From an uncultured Rubripirellula sp. (GTDB lineage: Bacteria > Planctomycetota > Planctomycetia > Pirellulales > Pirellulaceae): a stretch of DNA of 64,000 nucleotides. The notes below the pieces were generated by a model. That model was not told the origin of the DNA, ran no database searches, and saw only the letters and a list, made by a program, of their open reading frames with translations. This document shows, one piece after another, positions 37,301-46,249 of this stretch (within the stretch, counting starts at the first letter, position 1; every line of letters begins with the position of its first letter). The stretch is from contig CALJHC010000025.1 in assembly GCA_938075415.1 (NCBI GenBank), positions 1-64,000 on the forward strand, written 5' to 3'. A program made the translations under genes and the position numbers.

Positions 37301-37460
37301 CGGTGTTAATGATCAAGTGCAGCGTGGTTTCTTGCTTGCCTTTGGACGCGAGCCAGAAGATGCTGAGTTGGTATTATCGGCACGCTTTGTTCACGAGCAT
37401 GGATTGTTCGCGTTTTGTCGTTCACTGTTCAATTCTAACGAGTTTCTAAATGTTGACTGA
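34368..37460 (+). CDS. PSD1 protein: planctomycete cytochrome c + DUF1549 + DUF1553, with NPCBM-like insert
   Basis: 1030 residues from the ATG at 34368, chosen because GGGGAG lies just upstream; ATGs at 34278 and 34383 are alternatives. A hydrophobic export segment (VGLRLLFLGLLSQAIFA) precedes VDFFQEKISPILANRCIGCH, a heme c motif of the PSCyt1 type. DUF1549 follows (PRYGERYASHWLDLAHYADT ... AMTVHCARCHDHKLDPIS, which includes a second C-x2-C-H). A central insert (about FTEAGHDLIGLHANA to DQIGFGDPKIV) resembles the NPCBM carbohydrate-binding module. DUF1553 is C-terminal (TYRVIANRVWQWHFG ... SETYQQSS ... TTPLQSLALFNNELV). The biochemical role of PSD1 proteins is unknown. Its TGA overlaps an ATG of the next open frame by 11 bases. 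Confidence 0.85.
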   Translation: MTGRIMIHSETFLTFQVTSSRLPGAKLSGGLKTVPFSRRRLQPAGCVGLRLLFLGLLSQAIFAPDLAYAEVDFFQEKISPILANRCIGCHDGSGESDVRLSSINHLLDGGWVVPGDDQSSELFRLIEAVDGEPPRMPPEGDRVSKAEIQLLRQWINGGADWPDDAVMRSSARADLSWWSLQPIVAKSDRSIDALIDHRLQSVGLERSGRADREVLIRRLHYDLHGLPPDPQQIRRFVADESPDAWRQLVDRTLDSPRYGERYASHWLDLAHYADTHGFERDKRRENAWRYRDYVIDSFNQDKPYDEFLQEQIAGDILRPNDFESIVATGFLAAGPWDYVGQVETKSPVLRRSARSLDLDDMVTQVMTSATAMTVHCARCHDHKLDPISQKDYYRLRSVFAGVKRGDRVVLKSAIEKYNAEKKRLEKSRSEVAYRVAQLEGEGLSLADVVGGGDGLGAGDFRSGIDPRTAKVQTRDFGALGNVVTNRFTPSPFPFVDGVVIPDGVDNQQTIQVSSTGLTVRGIPSTSGAAWDVIRNGPVASQHSPELGGVNFTEAGHDLIGLHANAAITFDLDAIRLAMDSHELTFRSQLGYFGAQGGNQADVWVLLDGRIVLDFPGLKRSDGLKEIGLKLSESERFLTLMATDGGNGYAHDQIGFGDPKIVNDSVKSLSRVEFEQLTRLRAEMEILDEAIEILGPPPRVFAVNPIEQPEAVRLLRRGDPETPEGEVLSPGALTCVSGVSFSIEDDAATEGAYRVALAKWLTDIKHPLTYRVIANRVWQWHFGVGIVKTSSDFGFGGSRPTHPELLDWLAHQLRRSGGSLKALHRLILLSETYQQSSFVDAGHAALKFDAENELLWRQNSVRLPAEAIRDSILAVSGKLNLKMGGPGFEDFIYKEAYAPIYQYVVADDPSLWRRSIYRYVVRTTPNEFLSTFDCPDPATFTPRRLATTTPLQSLALFNNELVLRQSEWFSRRLKSEVGDGVNDQVQRGFLLAFGREPEDAELVLSARFVHEHGLFAFCRSLFNSNEFLNVD

Positions 37461-37518
37461 ATTGATGCCTGTTGAAATGAGTTCGTCTTGCCGAATTTTG
37501 AGTTCCGGAGCGTTCGAG

Positions 37519-37563
37519 TCCAGAGCGTCTGTTTCCAGAGCGTCTGTGTCCAGAGCGTCAGGG
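37519..37563 (+). repeat. 15-bp tandem array, three copies
   Basis: Three units of TCCAGAGCGTCTGTT type (second ends in G, third diverges at its last four bases). In the open frame before the next gene they encode SRASV-like repeats, but they precede the likely start codon and signal peptide. Confidence 0.9.
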
Positions 37564-37572
37564 GTCCCTGTA

Positions 37573-40500
37573 ATGATCTGTTTTCGTCGGCTCTATGGGG
37601 TTTTGTGCTGCCTTGTCGGTTTGGCTTTGGGAATGTTGCTTGAATCGCCGGAGAGTTTTGCGGTTGATTTCGACCGGGAGATTGAGCCGATTCTGCAGAG
37701 CCATTGTGTTGATTGTCATGGACCCGAAGAGCAGGAAGGCGGATTTCGCGTCGATCGCCGAGCCAGACTTCTGCGTGGCGGTGGTAGCGGTGAACCAGCA
37801 GTGGTTCCCGAGCAGCCTGATTCAAGTTACCTGCTAAAATTGATCCGGCACGAGGTGGCCGAATATCAGATGCCTCCGGATGGCAAGCTCGAGGATTCGG
37901 AAATTGCAATGTTGGCACGTTGGATTTCCGAGGGGGCGATAACGCCTGAACGCTATGGGCCGGATGAGGAGTCGCACGAGCTGAGTCATTGGTCTTTCAT
38001 GCCGGTGGAGCGACCGAATGCTGGGTCAATCGATGAGCTTGTGGAGCAGCGTCGATTGCAATCGGGGTTAGAGGGTTCACAGCGGGCCGAAAGAGCCACC
38101 TTGATCCGCCGACTTTTCTTGGTGGTTCTCGGTGTTCCACCGACACCTGATGAGGTTCGACTTTTTGTTGAAGATCAGGAAGACCACGCATGGGAGCGAC
38201 TGGTCGATGATGTTTTGGGCAGGCCCCTTTACGGTGAACGCCTTGCGAGTCTTTGGTTGGACCTGATTCGATTTGGCGAGACGCATGGTTATGAGATGAA
38301 TCGCGAACGGCCCACCGCTTGGCCGTTTCGGGATTGGGTGATCAACAGTTTCAATAACGATCTGCCGTACGATCAATTCGTGCGTTTTCAGATCGCGGGT
38401 GATGCTTTTGGGACACCGATTGGAACGGGCTTTCTGGTTGCCGGGCCGGTTGATCAAGTGAAGGGGCAAGACCCAAAGTTACGTCAAGTTCAGCGTATGA
38501 ATGAACTCGATGACATGATCAACACGACAGGAACGGCATTCCTCGGACTGACCACTGGCTGTGCTCGTTGTCACGATCACAAATTTGATCCGATCAGTCA
38601 GACCGACTACTACTCACTGCAGGCTGTTTTCGCGGGGGTGAATCACGCTGACGGAAAACTGGCACTTTCCGAGGACCAGAAAAAGCGTCTGACTGAGATT
38701 TCTGACGAATCAGATCGATTGAACGAATTGCTGCGTCGATTTTTACCTCCAGAACGTACCGGCGGCTTCGTCCTTGCAATGGATGAGACCGATGCCGTCG
38801 CGCTAAAAGAATCGCAAGGTGTTGCTGGGGACGTCTCAGAGATCAATCCTTTCTCTTTGGGCGGGTACACCTGGTGGAACCATCAATCGGGAGAGGATCT
38901 GCTTCGGTACGAACCCAGATTGCGAGGCAAGTTCAGGGTTTGGATTAGTTGGGGCGCGGGATTCTCCACTCACAGCACTGATGCCCGTTATCTGATCCGC
39001 TCTGATAAGGGTGAGTTAGAGATCGCTAGAGTCAATCAGCAACTGCGCTCAGATGGTAGTGGTGGGGTCGATCAAATGAAGCGATGGAGCGGTTTTTTCG
39101 ATGCCGGGGTCCATGCTTTAGAACCTGATGATGTTCTCCTGCTGAGGGGTGGGGACACCGGAAGCGCGGTGACAGCTGACGCCATCGTGTTCGAAGAAGT
39201 CCTCAATGAAGACGTGAGCGATTTTGCATCGGAGGGTTTTTCCCAAAGACCCTCAGTGTCCGCAAAGATCAACACCGAAACATTTTTATCTCGTGATGCA
39301 AAGGCGGTTCGTTTTTGGATTGATGCATCTAATCAGAGCGAAGCGTGCATTGATGAGCTGGAGGTTTTCTCTGGTGATGTCAATGTCGCGTTGTCATCTT
39401 CCGGGGGTGTTGCGACGTCGTCGGGTGATTTTGTGCATCCTACGCATCGACTATCCCAAATCAATGACGGTGAATTCGGAAATTCTAAGAGTTGGATTTC
39501 TTCACAATTGGCAGGTGGCTGGGTGCAGATTGAATTTCCTCATCCGATATCCATCGACCGGATTCAGTGGGGAAGAGATCGCCAAGCAAAGTTTTCGGAT
39601 CGCACCGCGATCGGCTATCGAATCGAGTTACTTGATGCCGCCGGTCAATGGGAAGTGATCGCCAGTTCATCAGACCGTCGAACGTTTGATCAAGCAATGC
39701 CAAGGTCACCCGAATATCAGTTTGAACGGTTTGCTGATGAGGAGGCACGAAACGGTCGGCAATGGCTTTCCAGTCTGAATGACTTGGTCACAGAGCGAAA
39801 GCGGTTAGAGGCTAGTCGGGTCGCGTACATCGGGCAATTTTCTCAGCCGGGACCCACTCATCGACTTTATCGTGGCGAGCCAGGTTCACCTCGAGAGCAG
39901 GTTGCACCCGGCGCGATCGAAGCGCTCACCCAATGGCAATTGGATCAGTCGTCCTCCGAGCAAGCGAGACGTACTCAGTTGGCTCAATGGATTAGTGATC
40001 CGGAGAATCCGCTTACAGCGAGAGTGATTGTTAACCGGATCTGGCAATTTCATTTTGGTGAGGGATTCGTTGACACGCCTTCTGATTTTGGACGAAATGG
40101 ATCCCCACCGACGCATCCAAAACTACTTGATTGGTTAGCCAGTGAGTTGGTTCAATCCGGGTGGTCGCTCAAGCACGTTCATCGTCTGATTCTGCTTTCA
40201 AATACCTGGTGCCAAGACAATGCACCGGACGCGAACGCTTTACGGGTTGATGCCAGTAATCGGTTGCTGTGGCGTTTTGCGCCGCGTCGTCTCGAGGCGG
40301 AGCCGATACGAGATTCGATGCTTGCAGTGACAGGTGTGTTGGATTTAAGGCATCCTGGTGGACCAGGGTTTAGTGCCTTTGAGGTTCAGATGGAAAATGT
40401 GAGGCATTATCACCCCAAAGAGACCTACGGTCCTTCAGATTGGCGACGAATGATTTACATGACCAAGGTCCGGCAAGAAAAGGATCAGGTATTTGGTGTG

Positions 40501-40800
40501 TTTGACTGTCCTGATTCAAGTATGGTGGTTCCGAAACGCAGTCGGTCGACGACACCTTTGCAGGCGTTAAATCTTTTGAACAGTACGTTCGTACTGCAGC
40601 AGGCTGGTCTACTTGCGAAGCGTTTGGAAAAAGAAGAGCCGGAACCATGGCGTCGCGTCGTGCGTGCTTGGGAAGTGTGCTTTCAACGCCGGCCAACGGA
40701 AGAAGAAACGTCGAGCAGTTTAACGTTTGTTGCAAAGCATGGTTGGGGGCCGTTTGCCAGAGCTTTATTGAACACCAACGAGTTTGTGTTCATACCGTAA
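37573..40800 (+). CDS. PSD1 protein with golvesin-like and F5/8-type C inserts
   Basis: 1075 residues from the ATG at 37573, where a signal peptide begins (MICFRRLYG, then VLCCLVGLALGMLL). The frame is open back to an ATG at 37450 overlapping the previous stop, which would add 41 residues containing a recent-looking SRASV repeat; coupling of translation from there cannot be excluded. Domains: PSCyt1 heme motif CVDCHGPEEQEGG; DUF1549 with LYGERLASLWLDLIRFGETHG and GCARCHDHKFDPIS; a golvesin C-terminal-like beta domain (GGYTWWNHQ to TADAIVFEEV); an F5/8 type C-like domain (AVRFWIDASN to QWEVIASSS); DUF1553 with ARVIVNRIWQFHFGEGFVDTPSDFGRNG and TTPLQALNLLNSTFV. Both inserts are carbohydrate-binding folds, so surface glycan contact is plausible. 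Confidence 0.86.
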   Translation: MICFRRLYGVLCCLVGLALGMLLESPESFAVDFDREIEPILQSHCVDCHGPEEQEGGFRVDRRARLLRGGGSGEPAVVPEQPDSSYLLKLIRHEVAEYQMPPDGKLEDSEIAMLARWISEGAITPERYGPDEESHELSHWSFMPVERPNAGSIDELVEQRRLQSGLEGSQRAERATLIRRLFLVVLGVPPTPDEVRLFVEDQEDHAWERLVDDVLGRPLYGERLASLWLDLIRFGETHGYEMNRERPTAWPFRDWVINSFNNDLPYDQFVRFQIAGDAFGTPIGTGFLVAGPVDQVKGQDPKLRQVQRMNELDDMINTTGTAFLGLTTGCARCHDHKFDPISQTDYYSLQAVFAGVNHADGKLALSEDQKKRLTEISDESDRLNELLRRFLPPERTGGFVLAMDETDAVALKESQGVAGDVSEINPFSLGGYTWWNHQSGEDLLRYEPRLRGKFRVWISWGAGFSTHSTDARYLIRSDKGELEIARVNQQLRSDGSGGVDQMKRWSGFFDAGVHALEPDDVLLLRGGDTGSAVTADAIVFEEVLNEDVSDFASEGFSQRPSVSAKINTETFLSRDAKAVRFWIDASNQSEACIDELEVFSGDVNVALSSSGGVATSSGDFVHPTHRLSQINDGEFGNSKSWISSQLAGGWVQIEFPHPISIDRIQWGRDRQAKFSDRTAIGYRIELLDAAGQWEVIASSSDRRTFDQAMPRSPEYQFERFADEEARNGRQWLSSLNDLVTERKRLEASRVAYIGQFSQPGPTHRLYRGEPGSPREQVAPGAIEALTQWQLDQSSSEQARRTQLAQWISDPENPLTARVIVNRIWQFHFGEGFVDTPSDFGRNGSPPTHPKLLDWLASELVQSGWSLKHVHRLILLSNTWCQDNAPDANALRVDASNRLLWRFAPRRLEAEPIRDSMLAVTGVLDLRHPGGPGFSAFEVQMENVRHYHPKETYGPSDWRRMIYMTKVRQEKDQVFGVFDCPDSSMVVPKRSRSTTPLQALNLLNSTFVLQQAGLLAKRLEKEEPEPWRRVVRAWEVCFQRRPTEEETSSSLTFVAKHGWGPFARALLNTNEFVFIP

Positions 40801-40825
40801 GAAGTCATGCTTGTTTGTGAAGTGC

Positions 40826-40848
40826 ATCGATGGCTTGCGACCATCGAT
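40826..40848. promoter_or_regulatory. 8-bp inverted repeat between PSD1 and DUF1501 genes
   Basis: ATCGATGG and CCATCGAT flank CTTGCGA in the 97-base gap. No T tract follows on the plus strand, so it may be an operator or an RNA processing/attenuation hairpin rather than a terminator. Confidence 0.4.
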
Positions 40849-40897
40849 TAAAAACGTTGTTGTTTAGTTTTGTTCCATGAACCAATGATTCGATAAG

Positions 40898-42379
40898 ATG
40901 CCTCAAAAACCACATCGTCGCGCTTTTTTGAGTGAAACCTTCGCAGGATTAAGTGGTGTCGCTCTGGCTTCGCTTTTGCAGCGAGAAGGGGCTTTTGCTG
41001 CGGACTATTCATCGGGAAAGCCGGTGATTGATCCCTCGCGTCCATTCGCCTCCCGTCCCACTCATCACCGACCGGCTGCTGAAAATGTGCTGGTCATATT
41101 CTGTTCTGGTGCCTGCAGTCAAATTGATACGTTCGATTACAAACCTGAGTTGATCAAGCGCCATGGACAGGCGATGCCAGGAGCGGATGAATTGCTAACG
41201 TTTCAGGGTGAGCAGGGAATGTTGACCAAGAGTCCTTGGGAGTTCAAGCCGCGTGGCGAAAGTGGCAAAATGGTTTCTGACTTGCTGCCGCAAATGGCCG
41301 AATTGGCTGATGACATGTGCTTCATCCATTCTCTCACCAGCAAGACGAATACGCATGGACCGGGCGAAAACTTTATGTCAACGGGTTACACGCTCGACGG
41401 CTTCCCAAGTATGGGCGCTTGGGCAACGTGGGCTCTGGGGACTGAAAATGAAAATCTGCCATCCTACGTTGCAATTTCTGATCCCAGGGGGACGCCGCAG
41501 GCGAGTGTGAACAACTGGGGACCTGGGTTTTTACCAGCGGCGTTTCAGGGAACGGAATTTAATGCAACCAAACCGTTGCAGAATTTGCAGATTCCTAAGG
41601 GTGTTGATGAAAAGACCGATGCGGCGACTCGTGATTTTTTGCAGGAATTGAATCGGCAACACCTGAAGGGTTTTCCAGGCGATACGGAATTAGCGGCTCG
41701 AATCTCGTCGTATGAATTGGCCGCTAAGATGCAACTGAGTGTTCCGGAGGTGACGGATTTGTCGACCGAAACTGCTGCCACTTTGCGTGAGTATGGCGCG
41801 GATGATTCCAGTCAGCCGTTGAAGGCAAAGTTCGCCAATAATTGCATTCTTGCACGGAGGCTAATTGAGCAAGGTGTCCGTTTTGTCCAGTTATTTAATG
41901 GTGCCTACCAGACTGGTGGGGAGGGTGTCAGTAATTGGGATGGTCATAAACATATTTTGGACCAATACAGCAAGCACGGTCCGGTTTTGGATCAGCCATG
42001 TGCCGCGTTACTGAAGGATCTGAAACAGCGTGGCCTACTTGAAAAGACACTTGTGGTGTGGGTTACCGAGTTCGGACGCATGCCAACGTTCCAGAAAGGG
42101 GCGAGTGGACGGGATCACAACCCCGATGGTTTTACGGCATGGATGATGGGTGCCGGTGTGAAGGCGCCGTTTACTTATGGGGCAACGGACGAATTTAGTT
42201 ATCGGGCGGTTGAGAATGTCGCAACGGTCTACGATCTTCACGCAACGGTTTTGCATCTGCTTGGTTTGGATCATGAAAAACTGACGTTCTATCATAATGG
42301 TTTTGAACGACGTTTGACCGATGTCCATGGGCACGTGATCCAAGATGTTCTTCAGGGAGATGGAAGAGGCGATGTTTGA
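40898..42379 (+). CDS. DUF1501 protein, Tat-type leader (first of tandem pair)
   Basis: A 493-residue protein. The leader [31 protein letters not shown] is of Tat type. The body is the DUF1501 fold, a relative of alkaline phosphatase/sulfatase-like metalloenzymes: [113 protein letters not shown], and the end motif [18 protein letters not shown]1501 genes almost always sit beside DUF1549/DUF1553 genes in planctomycetes, as here, but the reaction is unknown. The end overlaps the next DUF1501 start by eight bases (ATG at 42372, TGA at 42377-42379), so the pair is translationally coupled. Confidence 0.9.
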   Translation: MPQKPHRRAFLSETFAGLSGVALASLLQREGAFAADYSSGKPVIDPSRPFASRPTHHRPAAENVLVIFCSGACSQIDTFDYKPELIKRHGQAMPGADELLTFQGEQGMLTKSPWEFKPRGESGKMVSDLLPQMAELADDMCFIHSLTSKTNTHGPGENFMSTGYTLDGFPSMGAWATWALGTENENLPSYVAISDPRGTPQASVNNWGPGFLPAAFQGTEFNATKPLQNLQIPKGVDEKTDAATRDFLQELNRQHLKGFPGDTELAARISSYELAAKMQLSVPEVTDLSTETAATLREYGADDSSQPLKAKFANNCILARRLIEQGVRFVQLFNGAYQTGGEGVSNWDGHKHILDQYSKHGPVLDQPCAALLKDLKQRGLLEKTLVVWVTEFGRMPTFQKGASGRDHNPDGFTAWMMGAGVKAPFTYGATDEFSYRAVENVATVYDLHATVLHLLGLDHEKLTFYHNGFERRLTDVHGHVIQDVLQGDGRGDV

Positions 42380-43874
42380 GCAAGGACCTTCCACGAAAGC
42401 TTTCCCAAAAAAACGTCTCAACGCAGGTTCGCCAGCGTTGCAGTTGGCCGGTCAATCTGATTTGCTGAGTTCGCCAAGGCGGAGTTGGCTGAAAATGGTG
42501 GGTGGCGGTTTCGCCTCGATGGCATTCGATACGCTTCTTGCGAGTGAATCGTCGAAGCTTACGCATCATCCTGCCAAGGCAAAGCGAGTCATCCAGATTT
42601 TCTGCGCTGGCGGGATGAGCCAGGTCGATACCTTTGATTACAAACCAGAACTGGAAAAACGTGCTGGGAAGCCATTTGATCCTGATGGTGCCCTGCAATT
42701 CTTTGCATCAAAACCGGGCAATTGCCAACCAAGTTTTTGGCCGTTTCGGCAGCATGGTGAGTCTGGTTTGTGGGTGAGTGATCTATTTCCCAATTTGGCC
42801 AAGCACGTTGATCAAATGGCCTTTATCTATTCCATGCACAGCAAAACGGCCCTGCATGGACCAGCCTGCTTCATGATGAACTCGGGGTTCACGCTGCCCG
42901 GTTTTCCGAGTATGGGTTCCTGGGTCACCTATGGGCTGGGAAGTGAGACGGATAATCTTCCTTCGTTTGTTGTGTTGCCCGACCCTCGAGGTTTGCCCCC
43001 GGGCGGAGTGATTAATTGGGGAGCTGGTTTTCTTCCGGCGGTTCATCAAGCTGTGACCCTCGAATTGAATCAACCGCGGGAACCGATTGCCGATCTGTTT
43101 CCACCGGATCGTTATCGCAAACAGACTGATTCCACCGATCAGCCGAGCTTGGATTTCCTTCGCGCCCTTAATCAAATGCACCTTGAGAAGCGTCCTGGTC
43201 GATCCGAATTGGAAGCAAGAATGAGTGCCTATGAAATGGCTGCTCAATTACAGCTCAGTGCGCCCGAGGTCGCGGACCTGAGTCAAGAGAATGAATCGGT
43301 TAAACGTCTCTATCAACTTGATGATCCAGACACGGGATCGTTTGGACGCCAATGTTTAATGGCTCGAAGGTTGGCTGAGCGAGGTGTTCGTTTTGTTCAG
43401 ATCTACTGTGGTGCCGAGAACACAACCGCAGAACCGATTCGCCCGAATTGGGACAGCCACGAGGATCTGCCACGAGATCATGGCTATTGGGGTAGGGTAC
43501 TCGACCATGGCGCCGGAGCACTGCTTGAGGATCTGCAGTTGCGTGGCATGCTTGACGAAACCTTGGTGATTTGCACAACAGAATTTGGTCGCCAGCCGGC
43601 TTCGCAGGGCGGAAGTGGTCGCGGTCGCGATCATAATGCGGGTGCTTTCACTGCCTGGCTCGCTGGTGGTGGTATTCAAGGGGGTGTTGGCTATGGGGCA
43701 ACCGATGATCTTGGTTTCAAGGCCGAGCAGTCACCGACTTATTGTTATGACCTGCATGCCACCGCGTTGCACCTTTTGGGGATCGATCACACAAAGCTGA
43801 CTTATTACCACAACGGTATCCAGCGCCGACTGACAGATGTTCATGGAAAGCTGATCCATCCCCTGATCGCATGA
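42372..43874 (+). CDS. DUF1501 protein (second of tandem pair)
   Basis: 500 residues from the ATG at 42372; an ATG at 42345 in the same frame is also possible. It is a clear paralogue of the preceding gene: [20 protein letters not shown] leader, [139 protein letters not shown]. The leader has the RR pair but starts about 45 residues in, after a polar stretch, unusual for a Tat signal. The two adjacent genes probably arose by old duplication, as the identity is confined to family motifs. A small hairpin lies about 90 bases downstream. Confidence 0.9.
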   Translation: MFEQGPSTKAFPKKRLNAGSPALQLAGQSDLLSSPRRSWLKMVGGGFASMAFDTLLASESSKLTHHPAKAKRVIQIFCAGGMSQVDTFDYKPELEKRAGKPFDPDGALQFFASKPGNCQPSFWPFRQHGESGLWVSDLFPNLAKHVDQMAFIYSMHSKTALHGPACFMMNSGFTLPGFPSMGSWVTYGLGSETDNLPSFVVLPDPRGLPPGGVINWGAGFLPAVHQAVTLELNQPREPIADLFPPDRYRKQTDSTDQPSLDFLRALNQMHLEKRPGRSELEARMSAYEMAAQLQLSAPEVADLSQENESVKRLYQLDDPDTGSFGRQCLMARRLAERGVRFVQIYCGAENTTAEPIRPNWDSHEDLPRDHGYWGRVLDHGAGALLEDLQLRGMLDETLVICTTEFGRQPASQGGSGRGRDHNAGAFTAWLAGGGIQGGVGYGATDDLGFKAEQSPTYCYDLHATALHLLGIDHTKLTYYHNGIQRRLTDVHGKLIHPLIA

Positions 43875-43963
43875 ATCGAAGGTTCCCAGATCAGTCAATG
43901 GGTGCTGTGACTATCTGGAACGCTCTCGAGAAATTAATCCATGAGTAGGGAAAGGTTTAAGCC

Positions 43964-43983
43964 AAATCCTACGAAGGATTTTT
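43964..43983 (+). terminator. Probable terminator of the sulfatase/PSD1/DUF1501 run
   Basis: AAATCCT and AGGATTT form a 7-bp stem with the tetraloop ACGA, followed by TT and A. The T tract is short, so efficiency is doubtful. Confidence 0.45.
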
Positions 43984-44216
43984 ACTCACCATCTTTCGAC
44001 AGCATTTCGCTTTGGTTGGTTGCGGGGCCGATCAAACTGCATCGTCGATTGATCAGCGATCGGCAGTCGTTCTAATTTCGTAAGGGTGTATCGATGCTCT
44101 CTCATGTTCTGGTTATGGAACGTGAGTTGCCGAAATCAGGGACTGTGCATGGGATTATGGAATCTCAACACAGGATTCGGAACCGAACCAGCCATGCAAG
44201 TGACCGTTTGGCACGT
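43984..44216. other. Convergent intergenic gap
   Basis: Non-coding DNA between the plus-strand DUF1501 pair and the minus-strand amidohydrolase genes. A plus frame at 44094-44432 mostly overlaps the amidohydrolase gene and is not supported. Confidence 0.4.
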
Positions 44217-45083
44217 TTAGTTTTGCTTGTGGTCGAGGGATCGTTGGATCAGTTTTCGGAAGTTCACGCCAAGAATCAGATGCTTGGCTTGTTCGCTGAT
44301 TTCCGCGTGAATCACTTTTGCCAATTCAGTTCCGAGAGAGCGAGAGGGCAGATGGCTTCCAAAGATAATTCGAGAGGCTTCAATTTCTCGCACTGCCATT
44401 TCAATGAAACCCGCAGTTGCGTCAAAACCTGAGGTTTCAATCGAGATATTTGGCTGATCTCGAATGGCTCGGATTCCTTTTTCCCATTCCCCACCTGCAT
44501 GGGCGGCAATGAAAGTTTGTTCTGGAAACCGAGCGGAGAGCGTTGCTAATTCATGCGGCGTTGTTTCTCCGGGGCCTTGTTTTCCTCCAGTCTTGAACCA
44601 AGTGTGTTGCATGATGACACCCTTCAGGTCAATCACTCGTCGGATCAGTTTTTCCAGACGGATTTCGGTGCAGGGTGCCGCCCCCGGGCCTCCACCGGGG
44701 AAATAAACACCGTGCATCGGACCATCTGCGATCCATCGATTGATTGCATCAAGAGATCGGGGAATGTCATTAGAATTAACTTGCATTAATGCCAGTAATT
44801 CATTGGGTGCGTGTTGAAGTGGCTTTAGGACAATTCTTGGATCCGTTGCAAGCTTGTCTTCGAGGTCCGAGTTGGTCGTGGTGCCGGTTCCCACATGGGC
44901 GAAGTAGCAAAGCTTTTGGATGTGACCAAGTTCGATGGCGAATCGCGCCCGTTCCATTTCAGCAATCCAGACACTGGCTCCATCTTGACCCGGAAATGAA
45001 TGTGCTGGTGTGAAATAAGAATCCCAAATTCGATACTGTTTCAGTTGCTCAGGGCTGGGTAGGCCAAAGTGTTGGTGGTTCAT
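44217..45083 (-). CDS. Amidohydrolase-2-like TIM-barrel protein lacking standard metal ligands
   Basis: A 288-residue protein without a signal peptide. It has the TIM-barrel layout of the amidohydrolase-2 family, with RIWDSYFTP at strand 1, MQHTWFKTGG, TFIAAHAGGEWEKG and RIIFGSHLPSRSLG near the last strand. In active members strand 1 carries H-x-H and the last strand FGTD or FGSD; here the first is replaced by DSYF and the Asp of the last by His (GSH). Two His on middle strands remain. It may bind metal differently or have lost catalysis. It is the last gene of the minus-strand group (PSD1, DUF1501, two amidohydrolase-like genes), 179 bases after its sister gene. Confidence 0.78.
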   Translation of the reverse strand: MNHQHFGLPSPEQLKQYRIWDSYFTPAHSFPGQDGASVWIAEMERARFAIELGHIQKLCYFAHVGTGTTTNSDLEDKLATDPRIVLKPLQHAPNELLALMQVNSNDIPRSLDAINRWIADGPMHGVYFPGGGPGAAPCTEIRLEKLIRRVIDLKGVIMQHTWFKTGGKQGPGETTPHELATLSARFPEQTFIAAHAGGEWEKGIRAIRDQPNISIETSGFDATAGFIEMAVREIEASRIIFGSHLPSRSLGTELAKVIHAEISEQAKHLILGVNFRKLIQRSLDHKQN

Positions 45084-45262
45084 GTCAATCTAGCGACATT
45101 TTTGGGAGAGAGTTGGATTTGTCTGATTCTTACCATGAGTCGCTACCCATTTTACAAACCAGTGAACGCTGGCTCGAAGGTCAGTTAGCGATTGAGTTGA
45201 ATACTGGGAATCGATTTTCGTCTTACTGTACTCTGCCTGCGGTAATGAAAACAGATTTTTCG

Positions 45263-46225
45263 TTAGCTGGCGTTCCTGCCTGCGGCGGCAAGATTATCCG
45301 CGTTGGAGTAAAAGAGTTTCTGCTGTGTTTCAGGGGCGAGTTGTGATTCACGCATGCGTATCAATGTTGCTTCAGGAATGAGGAAAGGTGCATGTGAGCC
45401 GTAGAGAATGCGATCAGGGGACGTTTGCTTGATCCAAGTGGCGATACCATCCGTTCCGTCGAGGCGAGCTGTATCAAAGTGTAGTTGCCGCATCGACACA
45501 AGCTTCTGGGCGATGTTGCCCCGTGGCCGGTAATTCAGGATTTGGACTTGAGCGGTGGGGTGATCTGAGATCTTGCGGATCAGCGGTGTAAGGTCGGTAT
45601 CAGGTACGGAGAACTGCTGATTTTGAGTACGTGTGTCTTCGACTGCCGAAGCAATTTGAACGATGGAATGATGTTTTGAAGTTATTTCCAGCAGTTCATT
45701 CACTTCGTCACGATCCAGATCGTATCCGTGATAATTTGGATGAAGACGTATGCCCGGCATCTGGTGGTCAGTCAGGCAGCGCAAGAGGTCGTTCTTCCAG
45801 TCCAAGGCGTTTAGATTGACTGAACCGAACGGCTGATAGAAGTCGTCTTTGGCGCAGATTGCAGCAAGTCGATCGTTGACGCTTCTTAAATCGCGTTGAA
45901 AGATTCCTTCAAACGATCCAGCCCATGCTTGTTTGAATCCAAGAGAATTCAGTCGCAGTTTGAGCTTTTGCGCTTCATCCAACGGCAGTTTCCTGAAGGG
46001 CCATTGAAACAGCGAAACATTGGTATCTATACGATCGGGCGGTTCATCTGTCTGCTTGGAACTGGATTCCGTCTTCTCTATTGAGCCCTCTGAAGGCTTC
46101 GAACTGCGTACCTGTTGCTCCGCAGCGTTGGGGCTGTTTGCCTCCGGTTCGCATGGTTTCGCTTGCAGTGCGGTGGAGGCGGTTGATGCGGCGACGGATA
46201 AAAATAGATGGCGACGATTAATCAT
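45263..46225 (-). CDS. Secreted amidohydrolase-like protein
   Basis: A 320-residue protein with a Tat-type leader (MINRRHLFLSVAASTAST, cleavage near LQAKP), then a polar Ser/Glu/Lys linker (about 25-65) and a TIM-barrel of amidohydrolase-2 type: DTNVSLFQWPFRKLP, GFKQAWAGSFEGIFQRDL, MPGIRLHPNYHGYDLD, and ILYGSHAPFLIPEA. As in the neighbouring gene, the strand-1 H-x-H is missing (DTNVSLFQ) and GSH replaces GTD at the last strand. This subgroup is common in planctomycetes next to DUF1501 genes. Its start is 24 bases from the DUF1501 stop, so it is in the same transcript. Substrate unknown. Confidence 0.8.
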   Translation of the reverse strand: MINRRHLFLSVAASTASTALQAKPCEPEANSPNAAEQQVRSSKPSEGSIEKTESSSKQTDEPPDRIDTNVSLFQWPFRKLPLDEAQKLKLRLNSLGFKQAWAGSFEGIFQRDLRSVNDRLAAICAKDDFYQPFGSVNLNALDWKNDLLRCLTDHQMPGIRLHPNYHGYDLDRDEVNELLEITSKHHSIVQIASAVEDTRTQNQQFSVPDTDLTPLIRKISDHPTAQVQILNYRPRGNIAQKLVSMRQLHFDTARLDGTDGIATWIKQTSPDRILYGSHAPFLIPEATLIRMRESQLAPETQQKLFYSNADNLAAAGRNAS

Positions 46226-46249
46226 GCGTTGAGGGTTCCTTAGCTTTCT

